Positions 6,889 through 13,483 of a stretch of 27,086 nt of DNA are shown in pieces (position 1 is the stretch's first letter; the number at the start of each line of letters is the position of its first letter). The position numbers and the translations under genes are program-made. Source of the DNA: a virus; IMG/VR virus record IMGVR_UViG_3300034198_004250, positions 1 to 27,086 of that record; one strand, given 5' to 3'. Below the pieces are notes generated by a model, which was not told the origin of the DNA, did no database searches, and was given only the letters and a program-made list of their open reading frames with translations.

Positions 6889-7511
6889 TATTCATGCCCC
6901 GCCGAGTTGCGTACGTCATGGAATAGCTCCTTGGCGTGTTCATGAGATACGTGTGAAGGAATGCCCTTCTTGAATTCTTTGAAGTTGTTGTTTTTGGCGT
7001 GCTCACGCATCTTCGAGGCAGACATTCCCTCGGCCCCCTCTGCGTCTGGATCGCGATGGCCGGCCGACACGACACTGATCTTCTTGAAGCTGAACGGAAT
7101 GTGACCCTTCTTGTCTGGCTTGCCGTTATATGTGTTCAATAGCTTATGATACTCGTGCACGCGGTCGGACCCGGCGACCATGATAAGATGGTCATGACCC
7201 GCCTTGTTTAGACGAGCGGCATGATGCAGCAGCGTGGGCTCGGCTTTGGTGGCAGCCCTGATATGCGTGTTGGGAAAGAAGCGCTTGGCGTGCTTTACTT
7301 TCGTCTCTGGATCCAGCGGATTCTTTGCCTTGTCGTGTGATCCGGACAGGATGACCTGATGATGTGCGCCGTGTTTCTTCGCCAGCTCATGGACCTTATC
7401 TACCAGCTTGGCATGACCGGTGGTAGGCGGGTTCATGCGGCCAAAGGCCATGACCACGGGACGCCTGGGAGCATCGGCTTCTTCAGCCAGGAAGTCTCTA
7501 TACTTCTTCAT
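6888..7511 (-). CDS. Cytidylyl/adenylyltransferase-fold nucleotidyltransferase
   Basis: This 207-residue protein has the fold's signature GRMNPPTTGHAKLVD (nucleotide-binding TxGH, residues ~24-38). Near residues 162-168 is MSASKMR, which resembles the ISSTxxR phosphate-binding motif. Enzymes of this class (NMN adenylyltransferase and relatives) transfer a nucleotide from an NTP to a phosphorylated acceptor; the acceptor is unknown here. The first ten residues, MKKYRDFLAE, precede the catalytic domain and look like a capsid-targeting leader (L-A-E). The start overlaps the end of the ligase-like gene by 14 bases. Involvement in NAD metabolism is possible but not shown. Confidence 0.8.
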   Translation of the reverse strand: MKKYRDFLAEEADAPRRPVVMAFGRMNPPTTGHAKLVDKVHELAKKHGAHHQVILSGSHDKAKNPLDPETKVKHAKRFFPNTHIRAATKAEPTLLHHAARLNKAGHDHLIMVAGSDRVHEYHKLLNTYNGKPDKKGHIPFSFKKISVVSAGHRDPDAEGAEGMSASKMREHAKNNNFKEFKKGIPSHVSHEHAKELFHDVRNSAGHE

Positions 7512-8712
7512 TTTTTTCTTTCTTGGCCTGCTGCATCTTACCGGCCAGGAAGTTCTGGCGCGAGAATTGTTTTCTATTTACGAATTTCGTCATGTCACCG
7601 TGCTTGCTGACGGCCACTGCTCCCTCGGGTCCGGTCTTGGCTCCGCCGATGTGATGCTCAAATTCCTGGTTCTTTGCCATGACATGGGTCAGGACGTCTT
7701 TGGCGTCTTGAAGATGCTTATGCAGTTCCAGCGCCTGGTCGTAGTGCTTCTTATTTGACGACACGTGGTGAAGGAAAGCGTCTAGCTTCTCTCTACGCTG
7801 CTGCTTAGCCTTGTCGCTCTTTACCTTGTCCATGTCTTTGGTAATAGAGTTCGTGACGTGCTTGACGAACCCCTCAGTAGACGGGTGTCCTCCCTTACGG
7901 ACCATGTCGTTGACGTGCGCTTCCAGGGGCACGGCATGACCCTTGATCTTATCCAGAGCGTCGGGATGCATCTTGGCGTAGGCGGCCTTCGCCTTGGACA
8001 TGGCGTCGTGATACTTCTGCTGGTCCTTTGGCATGTAGTGCGAAGAGTCTGCCTTGATGGTAGGATCGATGTTGTGTACGTCGGGATGGTGCTTGAACTT
8101 GTCTCTGTCTACGTTTGGCGTGGCGTGCATGTTATGCAGGTCGCCTTTGCCCTCGTACTTGGTATGAACCACGACGCCGAACTTAGAGTTCTTGATGGCT
8201 TTGCCCTGAGCGCTGTCTTCGTCCGTAGAATACGTGATGGTATTTGGTGTGAAGCTTAGCTTCTTGCCGTGCTTCTGAATGTCTTCCTTGGTGTGCATGA
8301 CGTCGCCCTGATACACGCCGGCTTTTGGAGTGATCTTGGGCAGGTGCTTCAGAGCTTTCTTTAGCTTATCGACCAGGCCGGGAGCGTGACCGTGATTCTG
8401 CTCGATATCCTTCTCAGTGTAGTTGATCTTGGGATTCTTGTTGAATACCGACTTGCTGCCTACGAAGAAGCGGCCGTTCTTGGGATGGTACCCGAAGACG
8501 ATAGACGGCGCGCCGTCGTACTTCGTGGTGATGTGCATGTCTGACTTCTTGCCGAGCAGAGCGGCGTGTGTCCCCTCCAGAGCATGACCGGCCTTCTTTA
8601 CACCCTCGTTGCCGGAGTGAATGATGTGGTCTTCTAGGTGCGTCAGGTGCTTCAGGGGCTTGCCGCCCTCTTCCTCTGCCGCCTCTGTCAGGAAATTCAC
8701 GAAGCTCTTCAT
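7498..8712 (-). CDS. Ligase-like covalent nucleotidyltransferase (DUF6267-type phage protein)
   Basis: This 404-residue, His/Lys-rich protein shows motif spacing like the DNA/RNA ligase superfamily. Motif I is TTKYDGAPS (K64 is the candidate lysine for AMP attachment), then RFFVGSKS follows. GVYQGDVM (~132-139) lies in the motif III position, with Asp where Glu is usual. FGVVVHTKYEG (~178-188) lies in the motif IV position. From memory it matches an uncharacterised family of T4-like marine phages (DUF6267). The N-terminus MKSFVNFLTEAA resembles a capsid-targeting leader with L-T-E/A. It is coupled to the HAD gene (ATGA) and overlaps the next nucleotidyltransferase, so an end-processing and sealing module is plausible but unproven. 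Confidence 0.65.
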   Translation of the reverse strand: MKSFVNFLTEAAEEEGGKPLKHLTHLEDHIIHSGNEGVKKAGHALEGTHAALLGKKSDMHITTKYDGAPSIVFGYHPKNGRFFVGSKSVFNKNPKINYTEKDIEQNHGHAPGLVDKLKKALKHLPKITPKAGVYQGDVMHTKEDIQKHGKKLSFTPNTITYSTDEDSAQGKAIKNSKFGVVVHTKYEGKGDLHNMHATPNVDRDKFKHHPDVHNIDPTIKADSSHYMPKDQQKYHDAMSKAKAAYAKMHPDALDKIKGHAVPLEAHVNDMVRKGGHPSTEGFVKHVTNSITKDMDKVKSDKAKQQRREKLDAFLHHVSSNKKHYDQALELHKHLQDAKDVLTHVMAKNQEFEHHIGGAKTGPEGAVAVSKHGDMTKFVNRKQFSRQNFLAGKMQQAKKEKNEEV

Positions 8713-9419
8713 GTACCGTCCTTGATTCTTTTGCGTTCGTCTGGCGAGTAGAACGACATGCCGCCGTGCTCACTCTCGTCATTGAAGCGATTTGCTACAG
8801 CCTTATTTACTTGCGTGTCTCCGGTGTCTTTATTATGTTGTACGTGATGGGCCACCAGCTTGACTTCGGGATGATGATGCTTCAGGTTTAGAAAGTGCGT
8901 GAGGTTGTCTTCGGAGTCGTCGTAGAGATGGACTTCGTGGTACCCGTGCTGCTTGATCAGGCTGGACACGATGTTGCGCTTACGCTCGGCCGGCGTGCCC
9001 TTGTCCAAGTTACCGGCTCGACGGACGTGTACCTTGTCGATGTCGATGCCGTGCTTCTTCAGATGCGCGCCGAACTTATCCTTGTCGTCCATGTCAGAAC
9101 GGGCCGTGAGGATCTCTACGTGCGGGTTGCGGCGATGGATGTTCTTCAGGCGCTTGATCATCTTGTTGATCGGGTGCGCAGACTTGGCAAATGTGTCGGC
9201 CGACTTGAATTCAGAGAAATCGTAGCTGTGATGCGGCTCTAGCTTATGATTGTTGAACTGTACGTTGGTCAGCGACTTGACGCGCTTTCCCTCAGGATTC
9301 TTGACATGAATCTTTGCTTCCGTCTTCTTGTCCGGATAATGAAACAGCGTCTCGTCCATGTCAAACACATGGAGGATCTTGCGCTTCTGTTCAAGTAAGA
9401 GTTCTGATAGTGATAGCAT
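8709..9419 (-). CDS. HAD-family phosphatase (polynucleotide 3'-phosphatase-like)
   Basis: This 236-residue protein carries the HAD motifs in order. Motif I is DMDETLF (D20 nucleophile, D22), motif II is LTARSDM (T105), and motif IV is HLYDDSEDN (D167, D168). Lysines lie between motifs II and IV. The layout resembles the phosphatase half of polynucleotide kinase-phosphatases. Its place directly before a ligase-like gene fits end-healing, but a small-molecule phosphatase is not excluded. The start MLSLSELLLEQK fits a capsid-targeting-like leader (L-L-E). The ATG overlaps the previous stop (TAATG) and its own stop overlaps the next ATG. Confidence 0.8.
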   Translation of the reverse strand: MLSLSELLLEQKRKILHVFDMDETLFHYPDKKTEAKIHVKNPEGKRVKSLTNVQFNNHKLEPHHSYDFSEFKSADTFAKSAHPINKMIKRLKNIHRRNPHVEILTARSDMDDKDKFGAHLKKHGIDIDKVHVRRAGNLDKGTPAERKRNIVSSLIKQHGYHEVHLYDDSEDNLTHFLNLKHHHPEVKLVAHHVQHNKDTGDTQVNKAVANRFNDESEHGGMSFYSPDERKRIKDGT

Positions 9420-10384
9420 TATACTTCTTCTGCGCCGGATCTTCCAGACAGTAGTTTTACTGGATATATTCCGAGTCTGGCTCCATCATAACGTTTTCCA
9501 TTAAACTCAAATCCACGCCCCTCACGATATGTAGCACCTAACACCGGCAAATAACCTCCGGTAAAATGCTTAAGATCTGGATTTGTTGACATATGACTAG
9601 AGAAAGTTAATTCATACATATCATCATTTTTTTTATTAAGTATCGGAGTACCCTGTCCAATCAAAGTAACATTTTCTTCACTATGTTTTGAATTACCAAA
9701 ATTTGGACCGTAGATGGACATACCAATAAGATGCTGATCTTTTACTTTGGTATACAGAGGCTTCAATAATTTTCCGTTTTTTATATTTTGTGCCACGTTA
9801 GCCATGAAGCTTTTTACTTCTCTGTGGTTATAAATCGCGGCGCCAGCTTTTTCCGTAACACCACCATACTGCTGAAAAGCTTCAGGACCACCTGCTTTTT
9901 TGTGTGAAATGAATATCACCTTTTGCTTAGACTTATTGATTAGCGCAAAATCTGCCTTCGGTGTTCCGCTTACATTTACTACGCCTACTATGTCCTTATA
10001 AACATTCTTGCCAACTTTGATATCAATAGGATGACCAATTTGCTTGAACATTGCATCAAATGACGCAATGGCCATCTGTTCATCTTTGAGAGTATTTTTA
10101 CCGGTGGGCTTTCTAATTTTCGTTATTAGTATCAGGCCAGATTTACTTCCAGCACGTACCTTAGCATATTTCTTATTATCTTTTACAGTTATATTTTTGT
10201 CTGTAATGTAAATTTTTGTCTTGGACTTTAGTACGTCTATGGCTTTCATAGAAGAATCATAGAGCGTAGCATCGCTATCATACTCTATTTCATATTCTTT
10301 TTTAGAATCCCAGAGCGGATTATTCTTGACATACTTATCCCATGCCAAGATATTACCAGTGCTCATGGATCCTAAACTAGCCAT
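9419..10384 (-). CDS. Unknown AT-rich accessory protein (ISHK-motif family)
   Basis: This 321-residue protein is encoded in DNA much more AT-rich than its neighbours, suggesting recent acquisition. The middle reads ADFALINKSKQKVIF followed by ISHKKAGG and FQQYGG. I have the impression of similar D...ISHK...F.Q.GG segments in other phage proteins of unknown function. The acidic residue, beta strand and lysine order faintly recalls PD-(D/E)xK nucleases, but the expected second acidic residue is replaced (SHK), so I do not call it a nuclease. It is the first gene of the coupled late operon. A late-like promoter (AATAAATA) lies 20 bases upstream. Confidence 0.65.
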   Translation of the reverse strand: MASLGSMSTGNILAWDKYVKNNPLWDSKKEYEIEYDSDATLYDSSMKAIDVLKSKTKIYITDKNITVKDNKKYAKVRAGSKSGLILITKIRKPTGKNTLKDEQMAIASFDAMFKQIGHPIDIKVGKNVYKDIVGVVNVSGTPKADFALINKSKQKVIFISHKKAGGPEAFQQYGGVTEKAGAAIYNHREVKSFMANVAQNIKNGKLLKPLYTKVKDQHLIGMSIYGPNFGNSKHSEENVTLIGQGTPILNKKNDDMYELTFSSHMSTNPDLKHFTGGYLPVLGATYREGRGFEFNGKRYDGARLGIYPVKLLSGRSGAEEV

Positions 10385-10403
10385 ACTACCCTCAGTTTTA
10401 CAC

Positions 10404-10411
10404 TATTTATT
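10404..10411 (-). promoter_or_regulatory. Late-like promoter (AATAAATA)
   Basis: Seven of eight bases match TATAAATA, 20 bases before the 10384 start codon and directly after the terminator at 10418-10444. Together these define the head of the late structural operon. Confidence 0.5.
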
Positions 10412-10417
10412 CAAATG

Positions 10418-10444
10418 AAAAAGGGGAGGCCCGAAGGCCTCCCC
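10418..10444 (-). terminator. Strong intrinsic terminator
   Basis: On the minus strand, GGGGAGGCC, a TTCG loop and GGCCTCCCC are followed by TTTTT. This 9-bp perfect stem with a stable tetraloop ends whatever is transcribed from the helicase side and isolates the structural operon. Confidence 0.92.
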
Positions 10445-10558
10445 GATATGATTAAAGCAGACTGGGTCGGGCGGAACCCCACCGTGATCCCGACTCTTCC
10501 TTACTAATGTAGAATACTCTGTGCCTCTTGCGCTGCAGCGCATACCAGTCCGTCAGTG
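10445..10558 (-). other. Short isolated late transcription unit, no convincing gene (candidate small RNA)
   Basis: The stretch between the late promoter at 10564-10571 and the terminator at 10418-10444 would give a transcript of about 140 bases. It contains a perfect 14-base palindrome, TGCGCTGCAGCGCA (10529-10542). An ATG inside the palindrome opens 45 codons, but these run straight through the terminator. Another frame reads DWYALQRKRHRVFYISKEE, which looks protein-like but has no usable start codon or ribosome binding site. A small structured RNA or a decayed gene both fit. Confidence 0.3.
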
Positions 10559-10563
10559 AAGTT

Positions 10564-10571
10564 TATTTATA
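10564..10571 (-). promoter_or_regulatory. Late-type promoter TATAAATA over the stop codon of the 62-residue gene
   Basis: A perfect late consensus that includes the TAA stop of the upstream gene. It points into the short gene-free unit closed by the 10418-10444 terminator. Confidence 0.6.
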
Positions 10572-10755
10572 CAACGAAGTCGTCAAGAAAGAAGAAATTT
10601 GGCGTCCAGCCGTTAAAACCGGCCCCACGATTTAGCTTCATGACGTAGTCGTCAATGACTTTTTCCCTGTCGCTGGCCATGATGATCCTGTCCGTGGGGA
10701 TCTCCCGGATGCAGTAGAGCCCCTCGTCGCTCAGGTCGATGATGTCATACTTCAC
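10567..10755 (-). CDS. Small conserved-looking protein downstream of helicase
   Basis: This 62-residue acidic protein starts with GTG (10755). The start overlaps the helicase stop as GTGA, so translation is probably coupled to the helicase. The sequence contains GLYCIREIPTDRI and ends NFFFLDDFVV, an aromatic and acidic tail. Such acidic aromatic tails are used by some phage proteins to bind SSB- or polymerase-type partners, but here that is only an analogy. I do not recognise the family. Confidence 0.65.
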   Translation of the reverse strand: MKYDIIDLSDEGLYCIREIPTDRIIMASDREKVIDDYVMKLNRGAGFNGWTPNFFFLDDFVV

Positions 10756-12143
10756 TTGAATGCCTCAAACATTTTCTTGTCAAACTTACCGGCAGACCGG
10801 TTCTTATCTTCCTGACCGAACTTGGTGTTGTCCATGACTGGTCCGTCAAGTAGATTCTCCTGAGCGTCCTGCTCTACATCATAGAAACGCATCTTTCGGC
10901 GATCCACCCCAAGCATAAACCTGCGGTTAGACCCAACGTCAGAATAACGGTTCTTGAGCTGCTTAACCAGGACTTGACCGAGTGACTCAAACTCTTCGGT
11001 CGAGATGATTGCAAACATAAAATCAGCTGTGGCCGGGAGTCCAAAGGATTCTGATGTATCTTCCAGTCCCAGGTCGCTGCTCGTATATCCGCCTCGAGTT
11101 GTTTGAGTCGCAGAGACGAGAGGTACATCGAACTCCACGGCAAGGCCTCGCAGCTCTTCTGCGATTGCTTTGATATAGGTATAAGAATTGACGTTGGCTC
11201 CATGCTTAATCCTTGCAGAGGCGCAGATGTTCAAGTAGTCGATGTAGATGATATCCGGCACGAAGTTCTTCTTGATCTTAAGCTCCTCGATGAGGTGGCG
11301 GAAGTTGCTAGAAGAAGCGCTCGCTGTCGGATACTCCTTGATGATGAGCCTGCCCTTCGTCTTGGTCTTGAGCCTGGAGACCTTAGCCTCGTAGGACTCC
11401 TTCGGGACGATGGCGAGCTCGTCTAGGGGAATGTCGAGGAGGTTAGCGTCGATACGCTCGGCGATCCTCTCCTCAGCCATCTCTAGGGTAATATACAGGA
11501 CGTTCATTCCCATATTCAGGTTGTTGGCCGCGGCGTGACACATGAACATGGACTTACCGACGCCCGTACCGGCCAGGACGATGTTCAGAGTCTTACGCGA
11601 CAGGCCGCCCTTAGTGATTCTGTTCAACATGTCTAGGTCGAACGGAATCTTCTCTTCGTGTCGGCGATAGAACTCGAACCGAGCGTCGGCGTCCATGAGG
11701 AAGTCGTGGCCGATGCTGGTATCGAAGTTCACTGCCAGAGCGTCTGACAGGAGCTTGGGGATCGATCCCTTAGCCAGCTTGCCGGTCTTGTCGTCGAGGA
11801 TGTGGATCGACGTCATGATGGCGTTATAGATGGCTTTGTCCTGACAGAACTTCTCTGTCTGGTCGACGAGCCAGTCGAAGTCAGAGTCGTCGAGCTGCAT
11901 CTTATCGACGAACTCGCTGCACTGCTTAAATGTCTCTTCGCCGAGGTTGTCCCGAGCAGACAGCTCTACTGAGAGAGCTGCCTTGTTCGGGAACTTGTTA
12001 TACTTCTTCGAGTAGGAGTCGATCAAGTCAAAGACGGTCTTATCCACGCGATCGTGGAAGTACTCCGGCTTGACAAAGGGTATAACCTTCCTCGCGAATT
12101 CCTCGTTCATGGCGAGGTTCGCTAGGATTACTTTCTCGATCAT
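10752..12143 (-). CDS. Replicative DNA helicase, T4 gp41-like (DnaB family)
   Basis: This 463-residue protein has a DnaB-type N-terminal helical domain and a RecA-like motor. Walker A is AGTGVGKSM (~191-199), Walker B-like DIIYIDYLN lies mid-domain, and VDRRKMRFYD is near the C-terminus. It is the hexameric 5'-3' helicase that unwinds parental DNA ahead of the leading-strand polymerase and recruits primase (partly visible at the left edge). The gene sits six bases after UvsX and is coupled to a 62-residue gene. Order (polymerase, small protein, UvsX, helicase) matches cyanophage-type T4-like replication clusters. Length is close to T4 gp41 (475 residues). Confidence 0.95.
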   Translation of the reverse strand: MIEKVILANLAMNEEFARKVIPFVKPEYFHDRVDKTVFDLIDSYSKKYNKFPNKAALSVELSARDNLGEETFKQCSEFVDKMQLDDSDFDWLVDQTEKFCQDKAIYNAIMTSIHILDDKTGKLAKGSIPKLLSDALAVNFDTSIGHDFLMDADARFEFYRRHEEKIPFDLDMLNRITKGGLSRKTLNIVLAGTGVGKSMFMCHAAANNLNMGMNVLYITLEMAEERIAERIDANLLDIPLDELAIVPKESYEAKVSRLKTKTKGRLIIKEYPTASASSSNFRHLIEELKIKKNFVPDIIYIDYLNICASARIKHGANVNSYTYIKAIAEELRGLAVEFDVPLVSATQTTRGGYTSSDLGLEDTSESFGLPATADFMFAIISTEEFESLGQVLVKQLKNRYSDVGSNRRFMLGVDRRKMRFYDVEQDAQENLLDGPVMDNTKFGQEDKNRSAGKFDKKMFEAFK

Positions 12144-12148
12144 TAATA

Positions 12149-13195
12149 TTACTCTTCGTCGTCTTGAAGGATGTTGCTGGTGCCGAGCTTGTACTTGTTA
12201 CGAAGGAACGCTACGAAACGCTCGTCAGACAGGAGTGCTTTCCAGACTTCGCCGTTCGAGGCGATGGCGTCTTCCTTCATCTCCTTGCCCTTGACCTCGC
12301 CGGTCTCGGGGTCGACCACTACGTAGCGACCCTGCTTCGGCTTGGCGACGAAGCCGGCTTCTAGGGCGTTCTCTAGGAGACCAGACCAACGATTGATGCC
12401 GTCTTCGTGAGTGACGTTGATCAGGATCTTGCTCTTCTCCTTGACGAAGCGTGACTTCTCGACGTTGATCACGAAGTTGTATCCGGCGATCTTATTGTCG
12501 GCGTCCTTCTCCTGCTGACGGCCGAGGATCCAGATGTTGTCCGCGCCGTAGTACGAACCAGTGCCGCCGCCGACCACCGGCTTAGAGAACATCTCCATGG
12601 TCATGTACGTGTGGTTGATGACCACCATCGGGATGTTCTGAAGATTGAGCTTGGGAGTGACGATGCGAAAGAACGACTTGTTGACCTTGGCTCGAGTGAA
12701 GTCGGCCGGCGAGGCTTCCTTCTTGATGGCGTCGTCTACTTCCTTGAGCGAAGCCAGGTTGCCGATCGAGTCTACCAAGATCATGACATGATCGCCACGG
12801 GCGATGTTCTCCAGCTGGTTGCTGCAGTCGTGTCGAAGCTGCTCGAAGTTAGTAACCGGAGTATGGACGACACGGTCCAAGTCGATGCCGAAAGACTTGA
12901 AGTAGTCTTGGGGAGAACCAAACTCCGAGTCATACAGGAGGATGACACCGTCGTCATACTTGTCGAGATAAGCCTTGGCCATCAATAGGGCGAAAGCGGT
13001 CTTGAAGTGTTTGGAGGGACCGGCGATCATGGTGACTCCGGCGGTCAACCCGCCGTCTACCTCACCCGACAGAGCCACGTTGATCATGGGAACCTGAGTC
13101 GGGATCATGTCCTTGGTAGTGAATACCTTGGAGTCTTCTAGTGTGTTCGTAAGACTAATCGTGCTGTTCTTAATCAGCTTATCTCTGAGCGACAT
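12149..13195 (-). CDS. uvsX: UvsX recombinase (RecA-like)
   Basis: This 348-residue protein has Walker A GPSKHFKT (residues 59-66), the UvsX-specific form of the RecA P-loop, Walker B MILVDSIG (~138-145) and ILLYDSEFG. UvsX forms filaments on ssDNA and catalyses strand exchange for recombination-dependent replication and repair. The start ATG 13195 has AGGAG eight bases upstream. A promoter (TTTACA-N17-TACAAT) lies in the short gap before it, so it can be transcribed separately from the polymerase. The acidic C-terminal tail (ILQDDEE) is usual in this family. Confidence 0.96.
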   Translation of the reverse strand: MSLRDKLIKNSTISLTNTLEDSKVFTTKDMIPTQVPMINVALSGEVDGGLTAGVTMIAGPSKHFKTAFALLMAKAYLDKYDDGVILLYDSEFGSPQDYFKSFGIDLDRVVHTPVTNFEQLRHDCSNQLENIARGDHVMILVDSIGNLASLKEVDDAIKKEASPADFTRAKVNKSFFRIVTPKLNLQNIPMVVINHTYMTMEMFSKPVVGGGTGSYYGADNIWILGRQQEKDADNKIAGYNFVINVEKSRFVKEKSKILINVTHEDGINRWSGLLENALEAGFVAKPKQGRYVVVDPETGEVKGKEMKEDAIASNGEVWKALLSDERFVAFLRNKYKLGTSNILQDDEE

Positions 13196-13220
13196 ATGTA
13201 TCTCCTGTATGCGACGTATT

Positions 13221-13249
13221 ATTGTATACTGTTTGTATTGTTTTGTAAA
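13221..13249 (-). promoter_or_regulatory. Early-type promoter for uvsX (TTTACA-N17-TACAAT)
   Basis: TTTACA lies 17 bp from TACAAT, preceded by ACAATAATAG. About 19 bases of leader follow, with AGGAG before the uvsX start. Confidence 0.75.
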
Positions 13250-13252
13250 CTA

Positions 13253-13483
13253 TTATTGTTCGATGTATGCGTCCATTTTCTTGATAAACGCTTGGATCTT
13301 CTTGACACGATCCGGCCAGTAGATGTACTCCTTGTCCGGGTTCTTCATCAGATTATTAAGCAGGGGCATCACCATCTTTCTCAAGCCGTGAAGCTTGTCG
13401 GTGACGTCCTGTACTCCGGCGTTTAGCTCGTCTTCTGAGACGAGCGAGAAGCCGAAGTCGTCATCTAGATCATCGTCTTTCAT
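13253..13483 (-). CDS. Small acidic protein between polymerase and UvsX
   Basis: This 76-residue protein has an acidic N-terminus (MKDDDLDDDFGFSLVSEDE). A helical C-terminus carries NPDKEYIYWPDRVKKIQAFI, a block I recognise from small proteins at the same place in cyanophage-type T4-like genomes. The ATG overlaps the DNA polymerase stop, so the two are translationally coupled and perhaps function together. No enzymatic motif is visible. Confidence 0.75.
   Translation of the reverse strand: MKDDDLDDDFGFSLVSEDELNAGVQDVTDKLHGLRKMVMPLLNNLMKNPDKEYIYWPDRVKKIQAFIKKMDAYIEQ

Noticed and set aside
9419-10384. Calling the AT-rich gene a PD-(D/E)xK nuclease
   Set aside because: The order of an acidic residue, a strand and a lysine is suggestive, but the second acidic residue is missing (SHK).
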